This document shows positions 1 through 10,442 of a stretch of 64,000 nucleotides of DNA, piece by piece. The first letter of the stretch is position 1. The number at the start of each line of letters is the position of its first letter. A model generated the notes under the pieces. It was given only the letters and a program-made list of their open reading frames with translations, was not told the origin of the DNA and searched no databases. The position numbers were made by a program, and so were the translations under genes. Origin of the DNA: Rutpela maculata (Eukaryota > Arthropoda > Insecta > Coleoptera > Cerambycidae); the NCBI GenBank assembly GCA_936432065.2, contig OW386291.2, positions 24,095,821 to 24,159,820 of the forward strand, written 5' to 3'.

Positions 1-507
1 TTATGAAATTTAATTTAAATTTGAAATTTGGCAAATTTGACTGTGCTATGATGCTGATGAAAATTTGTTTCCTTCCAACAGTAATAATGACTAGAATAAA
101 TGAACTTACATTAGCGTTGCAAAAAGTGCTGTTTTCATTTGAAAAATTCCTTTCTTGCTTTCCTTAATTCTAGGTGGAAATATGGGTCCAAAGTGTAGTT
201 CCCACTTCCGCTTCTTAATCCTAGGTTCTGTTGCGATTTGACCTGATTGTCCAGCGATGATTTTCATTCATCAATCACAAGGGGGTTGTGAAATAATATT
301 CTTCTCAGAAAAAACGGCTTCTGCTTCTGTAAAAGTTACTCAATTCACCTTTACTTTGCTTGTAGGTTACTCAGTTCACCTACCACTCACTTTTCACTAA
401 TTCGAACAATTTTCATTTGACGATTTTTGCGAAAACGTGTGTCCGTATGTTGCTAAACGATAGAAATCGAAGGGAATCTTATTCATAGAACCCCGCAACT
501 CATCCAA
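1..507 (-). mobile_element. Leader/5' internal region of a minus-strand LTR retrotransposon, running off the window
   Basis: Read on the minus strand, this follows directly from the primer-binding site at 508-518 and runs to the window edge. No long ORF is present, which suits a 5' leader before gag. Leaders of roughly this size are known in errantivirus-type gypsy elements. The body of the element should lie to the left of the window. The assignment rests on the primer-binding site, since no coding domain is visible here. Confidence 0.4.
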
Positions 508-518
508 CGACTGCGCCA
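508..518 (-). promoter_or_regulatory. Primer-binding site, tRNA-Ser type
   Basis: The minus strand reads TGGCGCAGTCG. This matches the start of the tRNA-Ser-complementary primer site known for Drosophila gypsy-like errantiviruses. It sits next to a candidate LTR end, which is the expected position. Confidence 0.55.
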
Positions 519-1000
519 CTGTTGTTTCTTGGGCAGAAAAACCAATTTTTAAAAACAAGAAGAAAACTTTATTTCACAAATTAGAGTACTTTACTATAAC
601 GCGTACAGCTTAAGACTAACTTAATAAATCGAATTATAATGAAAGGTAGAAAATGCCATATTTGCAATTCTGCAACCTATTTACTTATCTATTATGAATG
701 AGTCCCTTATCCTTTAATAAATAAACAATGGGGCATTATATAACTCACGCGTCTGAAATTTACAGAACCGAAGGTGAGTTCTGTAAACAAAAGAGTACAT
801 TTACGCTACATTTTTTTTGCTTCGCTCTGTGTCTAATTAAGATAATGGAATGTTTTTAATTATCTTCGGTCATTTTTTTTAAAGCGGTGTAATATATTAA
901 TTTAGGTTGTTAGATTAGGCGGGTAATTCTCTTGCTAACATTTTATTAATAATTGTAAATTTTCCTCTTATTCATAAAAGGTGTAGATTATTTCTTCTAG
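519..1000 (-). repeat. Candidate 5' LTR of the minus-strand gypsy-like element (upper boundary uncertain)
   Basis: On the minus strand a TATA-like run lies at 736-742, an AATAAA signal at 568-573, and the primer-binding site follows at once. This is the expected R/U5 to primer order of an LTR. No second LTR is in the window, so the upper end cannot be set. I see no gene between about 1000 and 1440; that stretch is AT-rich and unassigned. Confidence 0.4.
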
Positions 1001-1592
1001 AATATTTTTAGCAGAAAAAATCAAAGTAACCTCGCGTACTGTAATTTTTATTATTACTGCTCATAGTATTTTATGGTATATATTTTTTTTTGGAAATACT
1101 ACGGACACATAAATAAGTTTGTTTTCAAACTGACTAATATACCGAGTACCTCAAAACTTTTACAATTTTTTTCTCGTAAAGTGCATATTTTGGGTAATTG
1201 ATTTCAATTAGTGGCTAAGAAGTTTTGCGTATTTTTGGGTGTTCATGTAGAAGAACACACTACCAGGCGTCAAATTGACGGGACACAAATTTATATTTAG
1301 AAGGACGCCAGTCGCGTTCTGCCCCGTTCTTCCACTCCCAAGCGGGTTCGAGATAAGATATGCTTCGATAGACGAGTAATGGGTCAAGGCTGCACCACCT
1401 CAGATTATTAACGATGCTCTCTCAAGACGTGATTTCAATTATTCACTGACAATAAGGGCTTTTACGATATTCCGATTTTTGCATAAAAAAAATCCCTATA
1501 TAACGTTTCTCTCCGCGATTGGAATTTGACTTGATTTGGATCTGTTTATACAGTAATAAGTGGTCTGACGTCTTTTGATTTCTGCTATTTTG

Positions 1593-2928
1593 ATTGATTG
1601 ATTGATTGATTTACCAGCGTGCGGTAGGCATTGCTGCCACTCCCAAGTTATACAGCTGGGCCTGCTACGTCTACGCTGGGTTGGACTAAGGTCATGCTTG
1701 TTGCCAGCAGCGAGAGCCACATGGCGCATGGTAAAGGAATGTGGGATGGGAGATGTAGGTATTTGTGAGATGCGTTACCGCATTATGTCGTGAGGGAGCG
1801 TTTAAGCCCCCTTTTTTTGTATTTTTGGTTCTGGGCTTCTGCCTATTCTGGGTCTTCTTGTGAGATATGTTGCCGCGTTGTGTCGCTGCTATTTGTGCTC
1901 CTATTTTTTTTTGTACTTCTGTTTCTACAGGTCTTCTTCTTCTTCTGAGACTTCTGATTCCTCCGTTTCTGATTCTGGTAGAGTATATATCGCTCCGATT
2001 TCTTTGTGAAATTCATTCTTTCCCCTTGCTTTTCTTTCCCAGTATGTTTGGTCCTTTCCCAGTTTGTTCATGATCCTCTCGATTGTTGTTTTCCACGTGT
2101 AACATGGTCTCCCAATTTTAAGTTTGCTGCTATTCAGTGTTAGTGCTTTCTTCAGTAGGTGTGTTGGTTCCCTTCTTTGGGCGTGTCCCCAGTACTTCAT
2201 TGCGTACATTTCTATCCTTTTTGTGATTGTCTTCCCTTCTAGTAGTGTTGATGTTTTATGTCGTTTTTGCCCTGTTGTTTTTCTGAGTAATTGGATGATG
2301 TCTCTTTCAGCTCTTCTCAAACTTCTTCTGTTGGCTTTTGTTGTTGCCGCGTTTTTAACTCCATATGTCATTGTTGGCAGTATGATGGCTATGTATAGCC
2401 GTTTGGCCAGGCCCCATGATATTTTGTTTTTCTCAATGAACGGTATAATTGCTCTTGTGACTCTGTATGCTGTTTTTATTCTCTCCTTTACTGTTTCTCT
2501 CCTTTTCAGTTGGTTCGTCAGATATGTTCCTAGGTATTTCATTTTGTTCGTTGTTCTTAGGGAGTAGTCACCTATTTTGTGTTCTTCTCCACAGATCCGA
2601 CTTTCTTTTGTTGATGGGTCTCGCTCCATTATTAGACATTTTTTGAAATTTATTTTCAACCCAGATGTTTCCAAATGCGGTTTCATGTTTTCTAGGAAGT
2701 TGAGAATTTGTTGCTCTTCTTCTGCGACGATTAGGAGGTCATCGGCGTAAGCTAATACGATTGGGGTTCTCAGTGTTTCCGTGTCTTCGTTAAAATTTGG
2801 TGTTTCCCTTATTGTGTTTTGTATCGCTTGGTCTAGGACCGTGGTGAATAGTCGGGGGGGATAGGGGGCATCCTTGTTTGACTCCTCTGTTCTTTTGTCT
2901 GGTTTCTGTCATTTGTCCGAACCATTGA
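1593..2928 (-). mobile_element. 5'-truncated LINE (RTE-like), with target-site duplication
   Basis: A minus-strand non-LTR retrotransposon whose 3' end is the GATT-repeat tail at 1592-1612 (AATC units on its own strand). It is flanked by a perfect 21-bp direct repeat (CTTTTGATTTCTGCTATTTT plus G) at 1572-1592 and 2929-2949, the signature of target-primed insertion. The 5' part, including the endonuclease, is missing, as is usual for truncated LINE copies. Confidence 0.85.
1925..2926 (-). pseudogene. LINE reverse transcriptase, C-terminal half
   Basis: The frame is open from about 2926 down to the stop at 1925. It begins inside the reverse transcriptase with RGVKQGCPLSP, followed by the catalytic motif AYADDLLIVAEEE, then a KYLGTYL stretch and a connection region with WGHAQRR. 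The tail after the polymerase is acidic (EESEVSEEEEDL). The finger subdomains and any endonuclease are absent because the insertion is 5'-truncated, so it cannot act alone, although the remaining frame has no stop. The WGH motif after the polymerase recalls RTE-clade elements; the clade call is tentative. Confidence 0.8.
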
Positions 2929-3183
2929 CTTTTGATTTCTGCTATTTTGCATAAAAAAAATCCCTATCGGAGATTTCTCTCCGACGGGATGGGCATTTGA
3001 CGTGATTTGTATTTATTTACCTACTAAAAATGGTCTCTGCATTTAAAGAATTCTGGAGAAATCGCATAAAAAAATTCCTATCAAGCTCCCGTAAGGCGAC
3101 CAGAACACTGAGTATCAGACTTAGGGAATCATGAGATCCCAATTAACTCAGTTGTTTAGGTCTTCCAAACTAAAACTCCAGGA

Positions 3184-4960
3184 ACTAGCAACAAGTCCTT
3201 ACATCAATAAAATGCAGTTAGTTCAAAGAATATCTTTTATTTAATAAGTGTGAAATTATATAGTATTATGTGAAAGAATCACGCCTCCCCAACTAAAATT
3301 ACTTTTTAACCATACAAGTGAGAGCGTACGCTAACAATCGATTTGGTAGAAAAGATTCATTTAACTTCTTCAGAATTTAATGCAAGCCTTTTAAACAGAT
3401 TTTAATTTTTTTTTTGTATTTTAGTAATTATGGCTATATGAAAATAATATAAAAATATTTTACTTAAAAAATTTTGGATTGCTTATGAATAGCTTAAAGG
3501 TCCCAGATCGTGATTTTATCATTCACGGGACGGAGTTCGACTAATACCTGAGTTTACTAACTTTCGGCCAGTCTTACGACGTACTTGTCCGCATGCAGGT
3601 TCAATATTATAGGAAAAATGACAACGACTCGCCTCCGAACGACTCTTAGGCAAAATGGACTTTTGAGTCCTTTGTGCACAAGGCGGTTTTATCTATAACT
3701 TTATTAGTCGGAAAGCCCTGCTATTGGCTTTCCTACCATCGCTTTGTATTGACCCCCCAATGGACTCGACAAAATTACGAGTCGTTGAGTGAATCCAAAC
3801 TTGCTTTATGCGAGAAACCGGCCTTGTGCATTTTCATTGATTTTTTGCCAATTTTTGCTTATAGGCGCTACTCCGCTTTTGCCAAATACGTCGGTTTCGC
3901 CTTTTTGGTACATTGCCTTGCTAAAATTTTATAGTCAGTCTTTAGAACAGGGTATATAATGGCTGTACGTGTACCTACATAGTCAATGTCTTCGGCGGAG
4001 GAATTAAAGTTGAAAATATTTTGAATATTTTCAAAGTACTTTTTTAAAATTAATTATTTTTTATTTATTTGCTTTGATCATGATTAGAGAATATTATTTA
4101 GGTATTATGCAAATAACAACTTACACACTTTTTATTTATTATGAAAATACCTACTTTCCGTATATTGTTGCCCTAATCTGGGCACGCTAATATACTAGTC
4201 AGGTAAATACTTTAAAACACTCATTATTGGAGAATCAATCAAAACAACTACTCTTCTAGCTAATACTGACGAAGTATTGAATTACATGATAGGATTCTTA
4301 GCATTTTAAAGAAAAAAAATATATTGAAAATACTTAAATCATTTATTCAAATTTAATCATTCACACTTTTTTATTTAATATGAAATTATCTACTTTCTCT
4401 ATATTGGTGCCTTAATCGGGTCACGCTAATATACTACTTAGGAAAACACTTTAATACACTCATTATTGGAAAACCAATCAAAACAACTACTCTTCTAGCT
4501 AATACTGACGAAGTATTGAATTACATGATAGGATTCCTGGCACTTTAAGGCAAAAAAATATATTGAAAATAGTTAAATTATTTATTGAAATTCAGTCATT
4601 CACAACAATTATTGAACCATACATTCTATTTCAACTCTAGAAAAGTTGTACAAGTTTTTTCGAACTCGTTAGTTCTCATCACTTTTTAAAAAGTATGAGA
4701 TTTATTTTTCCATGTTCACCATATACTTTCACTCTCATATTTTGAACCAAAATATATTTTCCTGAGTAGAAATTCGGTGTTTCTTCGAATTCTTCCCCGG
4801 TTGTGCCTAATGTCTTATCTAACTCATAACAGTCCTTTTGGACTAGTTTGTGACTCTGAAGTCTCGCAGACTCTTGAAAATGTCCTTAAATGAAATTTTT
4901 GCCTAAGTCGAATTATTATTCTGGCTTCGACCTAGGTCAATTCTGGAAGGTTCTACAACA
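3184..4960. repeat. Unnamed interspersed repeat, copy A
   Basis: This stretch starts ACTAGCAACAAGTCC and ends TTCTACAACA. It aligns along most of its length with 49129-50293. Copy A is longer because it contains the tandem duplication at 4121-4600. Both copies carry a similar plus-strand ORF of about 86-104 residues (here 3674-3934) with a shared core reading ESKLALCEKPALCIF. The class of element is not clear: no TIR, LTR pair or known domain is visible. Confidence 0.6.
4121..4600. repeat. Direct tandem duplication, two units of about 240 bp
   Basis: Units start at 4121 (ttacacactttttattta) and 4361 (tcacacttttttatttaa). They share long identical words such as AACTACTCTTCTAGCTAATA and TGAATTACATGATAGGATTC. 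The second copy of the surrounding repeat family (49129-50293) lacks this duplication, so it arose in or was inserted into copy A. Confidence 0.75.
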
Positions 4961-5318
4961 CCGAGAGGCACCAGAGCAAAATCGCACCAGAGGGGCAAAA
5001 TCGCAAAAGGCTTATATTTGTTTATTTATCTGCCTTGTTACAAAGGCCATCCACTTAGAACTTGTGTCAAGTTTAAGCACTGCTAATTTTATACAGGCGT
5101 TAAAACGCTTTCTTTCGCGCAGGGTACCATGTGCTGTAATCTATTCAGATTGTGGTAAAAATTTTATTGGCGCAAAAAACGTTTTGGACGGTTTATATAA
5201 TTTACTAAATTCTCATGATTATAAGGTTCAATTTGCTGGTGAATTAGCTTATAGAAAAATAGAGTAGAAGTATAATCCACCATCCGCTCCTCATTTTGGC
5301 GGCATATGGGAAGCCAAA
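4961..5318 (+). pseudogene. BEL/Pao integrase core fragment
   Basis: The plus frame reads RTRGAKSQKAYICLFICL, then TKAIHLELVSSLS, YSDCGKNFIGA and, after an in-frame stop near 5265, PPSAPHFGGIWEA. This order is that of the BEL/Pao integrase catalytic core, which inserts the cDNA of these LTR retrotransposons. The second catalytic Asp is kept in YSDCG. The fragment starts abruptly where repeat copy A ends and stops abruptly at about 5318, where Ty3/gypsy sequence takes over. It is a dead remnant. The matching BEL C-terminal domain at 7319-7494 probably belongs to the same element. Confidence 0.8.
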
Positions 5319-5643
5319 AGAAGTGTTCTCTCCTTTAGCTTTCTTTTCGCGTAAACTCACCACGACCGAAACGAATTACTCAACTTTCGACAAAGAACTT
5401 TTATCCTTGTACTCTGCTATTAAGTATTTTAAATATTTATTAGAGGGACGTAAATTTATTTGTCTTATGGACCATAAACCTTTGATCAATGCTTTATTCA
5501 CGAAAGCCGGAAGATCTCCGAGAAAAATATGTTATTTAGAATATATTGCTCAATTTTCTTGCGAAATTAAGCATATTAAAGGTAGTGAGAACGTCATAGA
5601 GGATACTTTATCACGTATTTATGACGCCTTCTTTAGAGAATAG
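5318..5643 (+). pseudogene. Ty3/gypsy RNase H
   Basis: Residues such as FFSRKLTTTETNYSTFDKEL, FICLMDHKPL and IKHIKGSENVIEDTLSR give the usual gypsy RNase H order (SRKL...E, TDHKPL-like, NVIADALSR-like). The TDHKPL Thr is replaced by Met and the Ala of ADALSR by Glu, which suggests decay. The polymerase that should precede it is missing: BEL integrase sequence lies immediately upstream. The frame ends at a stop at 5641-5643, overlapping the next fragment by about 20 bases in another frame. Confidence 0.75.
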
Positions 5644-5649
5644 TATTTC

Positions 5650-6090
5650 ACCAATTCAAACAGAAAAATCTCCTTTATTTAACGTTAATTTCGATTTGAA
5701 ATTATTAAGCCAAGCACAAGAAAAAGATTCTGACCTTAAGCACTTACTGTCAAATCAATCTTCAAATTCTAAACATACTTTTGATTTGAAAAGAATTAAA
5801 ATTCCATATTTGGATGAATTTATTTGGTGCGATGTTTCTCGTCCAAAACTACGACCTTACGTTCCAATTATTTACAGGACAATGATATTTGATATATTTC
5901 ATGGTCTTTCCCATCCTGGAATTAAAGCTAAGGACTTTAGTAACCAATAATTATTTTTGGCCGAAAATGTCTACTGACTGCAATTTGTGGGCCAAGTCAT
6001 GCGTTAGCTGTCAGACTTGTAAGTCTCACGTTACATAAAGAGCCCACTAGGAAATTTTGTAATCCCTAAATGCAGATTCGATCATATACA
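5650..6090 (+). pseudogene. Ty3/gypsy integrase, N-terminal zinc-binding region
   Basis: The frame carries a linker and then FHGLSHPGIKAKDF, the His-containing part of the gypsy integrase HHCC zinc finger. After a stop near 5950 the sequence continues as NYFWPKMSTDCNLWAKSC and CQTCK in shifted frames, supplying the Cys pair. It is a pseudogene continuous with the RNase H fragment upstream. Confidence 0.65.
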
Positions 6091-6195
6091 TATGGATTTA
6101 GTAGGACCATTACCTACGTTTTACTAGATGGCCAGAAGCTTATCCTCTGCGTGATATAACTGCAGAAACTGTAGCGAGCACATTGTTTCAAAATT

Positions 6196-6700
6196 TTGTG
6201 TGTCGCTACCGTGCCTTTAACCGTGACCTCTGACCAAGGAGTTCAATTCGAATCCAAATTATTTAGCGAATTTTCAAAATGTTTGGGTTTTCATAGAATT
6301 CGTACCACTACTTTTCACCCACAAAGTAATGGATTAATTGAACGTTTTCACCGAACTCTTAAAGCTGCATTAACAGCTAGGGCTAATACGTCACATGGGT
6401 AGACGAACTTCCAATTATATTATTAGTTTTCAGATCGACTACCAAAGAAGATTTGCAAAGCTCTTCTGTCGAATTAATGTATGGTCAAACTCTACGTTTA
6501 CCTGGCGAATTTTTCATTAAATCATATGATACACCATACATACCCTTATTCATTGACAATTTACGCAAAATTTTAAATTTTTTTCTCCAGTTCCTCATGT
6601 TAATTATAAAACATTTGTTAATCCTGACATTTCCAAATGTGACTGTTCGTAAAGAGCATTATAAACGTACATTTACTCCACTACGAGGGTTCATTTAAAG
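6196..6700 (+). pseudogene. Ty3/gypsy integrase core and C-terminal piece
   Basis: The motif TSDQGVQFESKLF contains the second catalytic Asp. TFHPQSNGLIERFHRTLK contains the catalytic Glu of the D,D-35-E integrase. A stop near 6402 and a frame change lead to SSVELMYGQTLRLPGEFF, typical of the integrase C-terminal part. The first Asp region is damaged around 6080-6130. From 6830 to 7300 I see no further coding sequence. Confidence 0.75.
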
Positions 6701-7318
6701 TTTTATCCCGTACAGACAAGTTAATTACTTTTAATAAAGCAAATAAGGTTATAACTGTCAATGTTGACAGAGTCAAATCTGCATTTTTGTTAGTTGACAG
6801 ATGTGATGTTCCGCCATATTAAGAAAGTACGTTTTGCCATCGATGCTTTAATTAATTGATTGTTCTTTTTGTTAAGGGGGCAACTCACTCGCCAGTGAAG
6901 ATCCTTTGAAGTTACTGATTCTCAAGTAAACTAGGATATGGAAAAACAGAAGACGGGGTGTTATTAAAAAGTATGTCAGTCACTTAACCACAGATTCAGC
7001 ATCTTAAAAAAAGTTGATTAAACCTAATTTACCTCTATCCAAAATCGCACCTCTACGAAGATGCAACCCTCTAAAGTGGGAAAAAAAAACATATTCTTTA
7101 AATATTGTACAAATGGCTACAGATATTTTTTTCAATACTGGTACCCTGTAACATATGTCAGAGGGTAACAGTTCAAACTAAAAATATTTTAAAATAAAGT
7201 TTTAGAAATGGCTGATTTATGGTTAAACAACCCTTCCCCGTTTTTAAGTGATACGCCTATGACTTTTTTGATATATTATATTTTATAGAAAATTTCATTC
7301 TACCACTTTTTTCCATCT

Positions 7319-7494
7319 CCAAAAATGGAACCCGGTATGGTGATAATCCTAAAACAATATGACACCTCACCTTTACAATGGCCTTCAGGGCTTGTGGAAG
7401 AAACTTTCCCTAATAAAGATGGCGTAACTAGAGTCGTTTTAGTGAGAACTAAATAAGGACTTTTTAAACGTCCTGCTGTAAAAGTTTGTCCACA
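7319..7494 (+). pseudogene. BEL/Pao C-terminal domain (DUF5641-like)
   Basis: The plus strand reads MEPGMVIILKQYDTSPLQWP, then GLVEETFPNKDGVTRVVLVR and, after one in-frame stop, GLFKRPAVKVCPH. This is the conserved C-terminal domain after the integrase of BEL/Pao polyproteins. Together with the integrase piece at 4961-5318 it suggests one BEL element split by the gypsy fragment. It ends just before the TIR element that starts at 7509. Confidence 0.8.
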
Positions 7495-7508
7495 CATTTA
7501 ATCATATA

Positions 7509-7780
7509 GTGCAGGAAAAATAAATTTTGACCTCGAAAAAATTAGTACAAGCAAGGAATTCGGTGGAGATGTTCCACTTGCCATCCTAATGAATATACTA
7601 AAAGTCTTCTAAAATCGAAGCTGTGCTTCGCCAGCCTTATTGAAAAATGGCGGCTCATTTTCAGATTTTTGTATATAAATCCTTTACCCTTGCAGATAGG
7701 AAAAAAGTTTCAAATAGAAAATGTAGGCAATAATAATTTTTGATATTAACATTTTTTTCTCTAAATCGAACGATTTTTGA
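7509..7780 (+). repeat. Left TIR of the outer element
   Basis: It matches the reverse complement of 12058-12349 over its length, including GAATATACTAAAAGTC and CAGATAGGAAA. Small indels distinguish the two arms. Confidence 0.75.
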
Positions 7781-7947
7781 ATTATGAGGTGCAGAATGTT
7801 ATTGAATTTTTAAAAATCCCATTTGTGTACAAAATACACTGTAAAATGTGTTGTAAGTAAAACAAAAAACATTTTTTAGGCATTACAGAAGAAAAATATA
7901 CTGTAATTATGAAGCCTATAACGAATAGTATAAAATACGAAAATACG

Positions 7948-8594
7948 TTATAACAGTAGTTCGTCATTATCAATGTCGTCGTCATTATCAATATCTTCTG
8001 AGTTGCTGTAAGATAATCCCTGGCAATATCCACATATGGCAGAACACTTTAACCTGCTGATGAGCACTCACGTTTTGCGCATCTCGATTTGCAACCACAG
8101 GATATGAGCTTCAGTAAATTGCTAGGGGCTGGATCTAGACATGTCAAAACTGGTTTCAAAGCCTCATGGCTTAACTACCAACCCCAGGCAGGCGGCTCTG
8201 AATTTTTACCCATCCACTGCTGGACTTGGAGGTATGTGCGATATGAGTGATTGGCAGCTGCTGCACTTGTAGGAGGCCAACACTGCCAAGTTAAATTTGG
8301 AATATAATTGCTGCTTACTGATCAGTCGATTGTATGAAAAATATCTATACTCAAATATCAAGCGTCTGGTACTTTGTTGAACCTTTTCTAAAGGGCGCGG
8401 AGGTTGTGTTACAACGTGTAATAGAACGCATGAACATCAAACAGTGTAATGTATTCCTATGCAAATCTCGTTGCTTTGGAATGTAAAAAATTGACCTTTT
8501 TTATTCCCTGAGCCTGGTCCAAGGAACCAAATATGCATCTCATCTGTTGACAAAGTAATTAGGAGCACCAGTAAGTCGGTGTCCAGGCCAACAA
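7948..8594 (-). pseudogene. C-terminal half of a transposon-borne protein with DTDLLVLL motif and Cys-rich tail
   Basis: Read from 8594 downward the frame gives VGLDTDLLVLLITL, then IWFLGPGSGNKKGQFF. A decayed middle follows, then PPTSAAAANHSYRTYLQVQQ, WMGKNSEPPAWGW, LDPAPSNLLKLISCGCKSRC and (one frame change) GLKCSAICGYCQG, ending with an acidic tail and a stop at 7948. I recognise this order from a widespread, largely unnamed protein family found in many insect and cnidarian repeats. The Asp-rich strand resembles the start of PIN/FEN-type nuclease folds; that is inference. The Cys-rich end resembles a CXC-type metal-binding tail. At least one stop and one frameshift break it, and its 5' part continues beyond the inner element at 11505. 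Confidence 0.6.
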
Positions 8595-10284
8595 CCCAGA
8601 CAGCACTCGACGTCTCTAATACGTACATTTTAGGTAATATTTTGGTCGGTACTTACCAAGGCGTAATATGTACGTCTTAAATACGTATTTGTATGTACGT
8701 ACAGTGTATGTTTACACCGTATGTCTCTAAAACATACTTTTCTGGAACACCATGGATATAAAGCGAAAACAACTAGTTCATGTGAATTTAGCCCAGTGAA
8801 AAAAACACGGTCGGCAGATAATACGGATATGGAATGTTTTGTAGCAAAAACAGAATATCACATATTCCGAAAAGAATTTGTAAAGTATTTATTAAGATAA
8901 ATATTTACCAACATTTTTTTCCGAAAATTTCACAACAGTCATATTATAAATTGTTAATAAAAACAAATCGTACAAATTTGACGTTATCTCAATTTTCGAT
9001 TTTTGACCAATTTTAGTAACTTCCAGCAATTTTGTAGGGAGATTAAAATAAGCTGCCTTTATTTTAAATTGCGCGCCAGGTTGCGTTGATCCTTTGTGGC
9101 TTTTAGTGCATGATCAGTGCGAAGTACGACGTCGCGGTCGCGGACAGTGTGCTGTCAAATGTCGTTAATAAAATTTGTTAATGAATGCAAGACAGTTACT
9201 TAGCGATTGTTTGTTGTTTGTAGTTAAATTATAAATTACCTGTACGGACAAAGGTAAGTCAAATATTTCTCTATATAAGGTATGTTAAATACTATCTCTT
9301 TGTTAATCTGAGAGTTTTTGATACGAGAGCTTAGACATTTTTTTATTAATGGCGGACTGTTATGCAGTAGAAAATCATTCACTTTGTAGAGCATTATTAC
9401 AAATTATTTTATCATTTTCAAGTCCAAGCAATAAAGATCATGTCCAATTAATGTATAGGTCATCACATTGTGTAGCTTGTATGGATGTGACGAACATACC
9501 TAGTTACAACATTTTGGCTGATTAGGCTATTAGGCAATAATTTTTACAAAATTATACCTTTGTAATTTTCTAATGAAAGTGATAAAATCGATAATACTCA
9601 TAAAAATGACAATAATATTGACGTGTGGTTCCAAAATGAGTTTTAAGACTGTATAGGTATGTATAGATACGATGCAAAATTTGTACATTTTATAATGTAA
9701 AACGTAATGATACATATAAATAAAGATATTTATCTAACGAAAAGATTCCTGCGTTTAGTATATTTTTTTGTACAAAATTTTTCATCTTGTCATATCCCTT
9801 TTATAGAAAATTTACAAGACAAAAGATAACCTATAAATAAAAAAAATTAAATCTTTCCTTTGTTTCATGCAAAATTAGAAAATAACTTATTTATCTGTTT
9901 CTTCAATAAAATATGTGAAAGCGTATAAAATATAATCGCACTTTTTTGTTCAAATAGGCTTAAAATGTAGTGAAATGTCGAGATTTTAAGTTTAAACAAA
10001 AAAAATTTTCTGGCACTAACATTGCATATTACCACTTCTGAAAACATAACTGCTGCAAAATGTTTCATTTTTGCTTGAAGTTTTATGAGTGGTAGTAAAC
10101 CACTATTTTCATAAATTTCTTGCGAATATAAAAAATAGTGTATGGATAAATCGTAGTTGTTTTAAAAAAATTAGAGTAAAACTGAAAATAAATTTTAAAA
10201 AATCAAAAAAAAAATCCTGATTATTTAAAAAAAAAATTTTAAATCATGATTTTTTCCAGCCCTGATATATTTGTATATTTTCAG

Positions 10285-10442
10285 AAAGTTATAATGTAGC
10301 AAGAAAAAAGTTCAAAAAGGCAGAGGACACTAGCGATTTGAATACTGATGTTAATGAAACAGAAAGAAGAAAAATAACCAGAAAAAGAATATCTACTTCT
10401 TCAGATGAAGAGAATGAAATACCAGATAGACTTTGCAGATAG
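10285..10442 (+). pseudogene. Exon-like coding fragment, lysine-rich, inside the inner element
   Basis: After a good splice acceptor (TTTGTATATTTTCAG at 10270-10284) an open frame reads SYNVARKKFKKAEDTSDLN and then a basic/serine-acidic stretch ITRKRISTSSDEENEI before a stop at 10440-10442. This kind of segment is familiar from multi-copy uncharacterised insect proteins, but I cannot name a function. A splice-donor-like site (AAAG|GTAAGT) lies upstream near 9250. It may be a captured gene fragment or the remains of the element's own gene. Confidence 0.35.

Larger units (their letters stand above)
1481..3100. repeat. Tandem repeat of about 111-115 bp, interrupted by a LINE
   Basis: A motif starting GCATAAAAAAAATCCCTAT recurs at 1481, 2949 and (one change) 3064. 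When the LINE between 1593 and 2928 is removed, the three starts are spaced about 111 and 115 bp apart. Similar flanking words (CTCTCCG, TTTGACNTGATTT) follow the first two. This is a small satellite-like array that existed before the LINE inserted. Confidence 0.6.
5318..6830 (+). mobile_element. Degenerate Ty3/gypsy fragment (RNase H to integrase)
   Basis: Successive plus-strand fragments give, in order, RNase H (5318-5641), the integrase N-terminal region (5650-5950), integrase core (6196-6402) and a C-terminal piece (6453-6698). Frames change several times and parts are missing around 5950-6190. It begins inside a BEL/Pao integrase. No LTR pair can be assigned. Confidence 0.75.

Noticed and set aside
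1310..1360. B-box-like GGGTTCGAG near 1344
   Set aside because: No matching A box or acceptor stem at the right spacing.
1867..2567. Plus-strand hydrophobic ORFs at 1867-2073 and 2124-2567
   Set aside because: They are the opposite strand of the LINE reverse transcriptase.
4890..4962. Repeat copy A/B as the LTR of the adjacent BEL element
   Set aside because: It ends in ACA, but the sequence after it is mid-integrase rather than a primer-binding site, and the second copy is not followed by BEL sequence.
7782..8033. Minus-strand 83-residue hydrophobic ORF
   Set aside because: It overlaps the tail of the transposon-borne protein in another frame and part of the TIR; no independent support.
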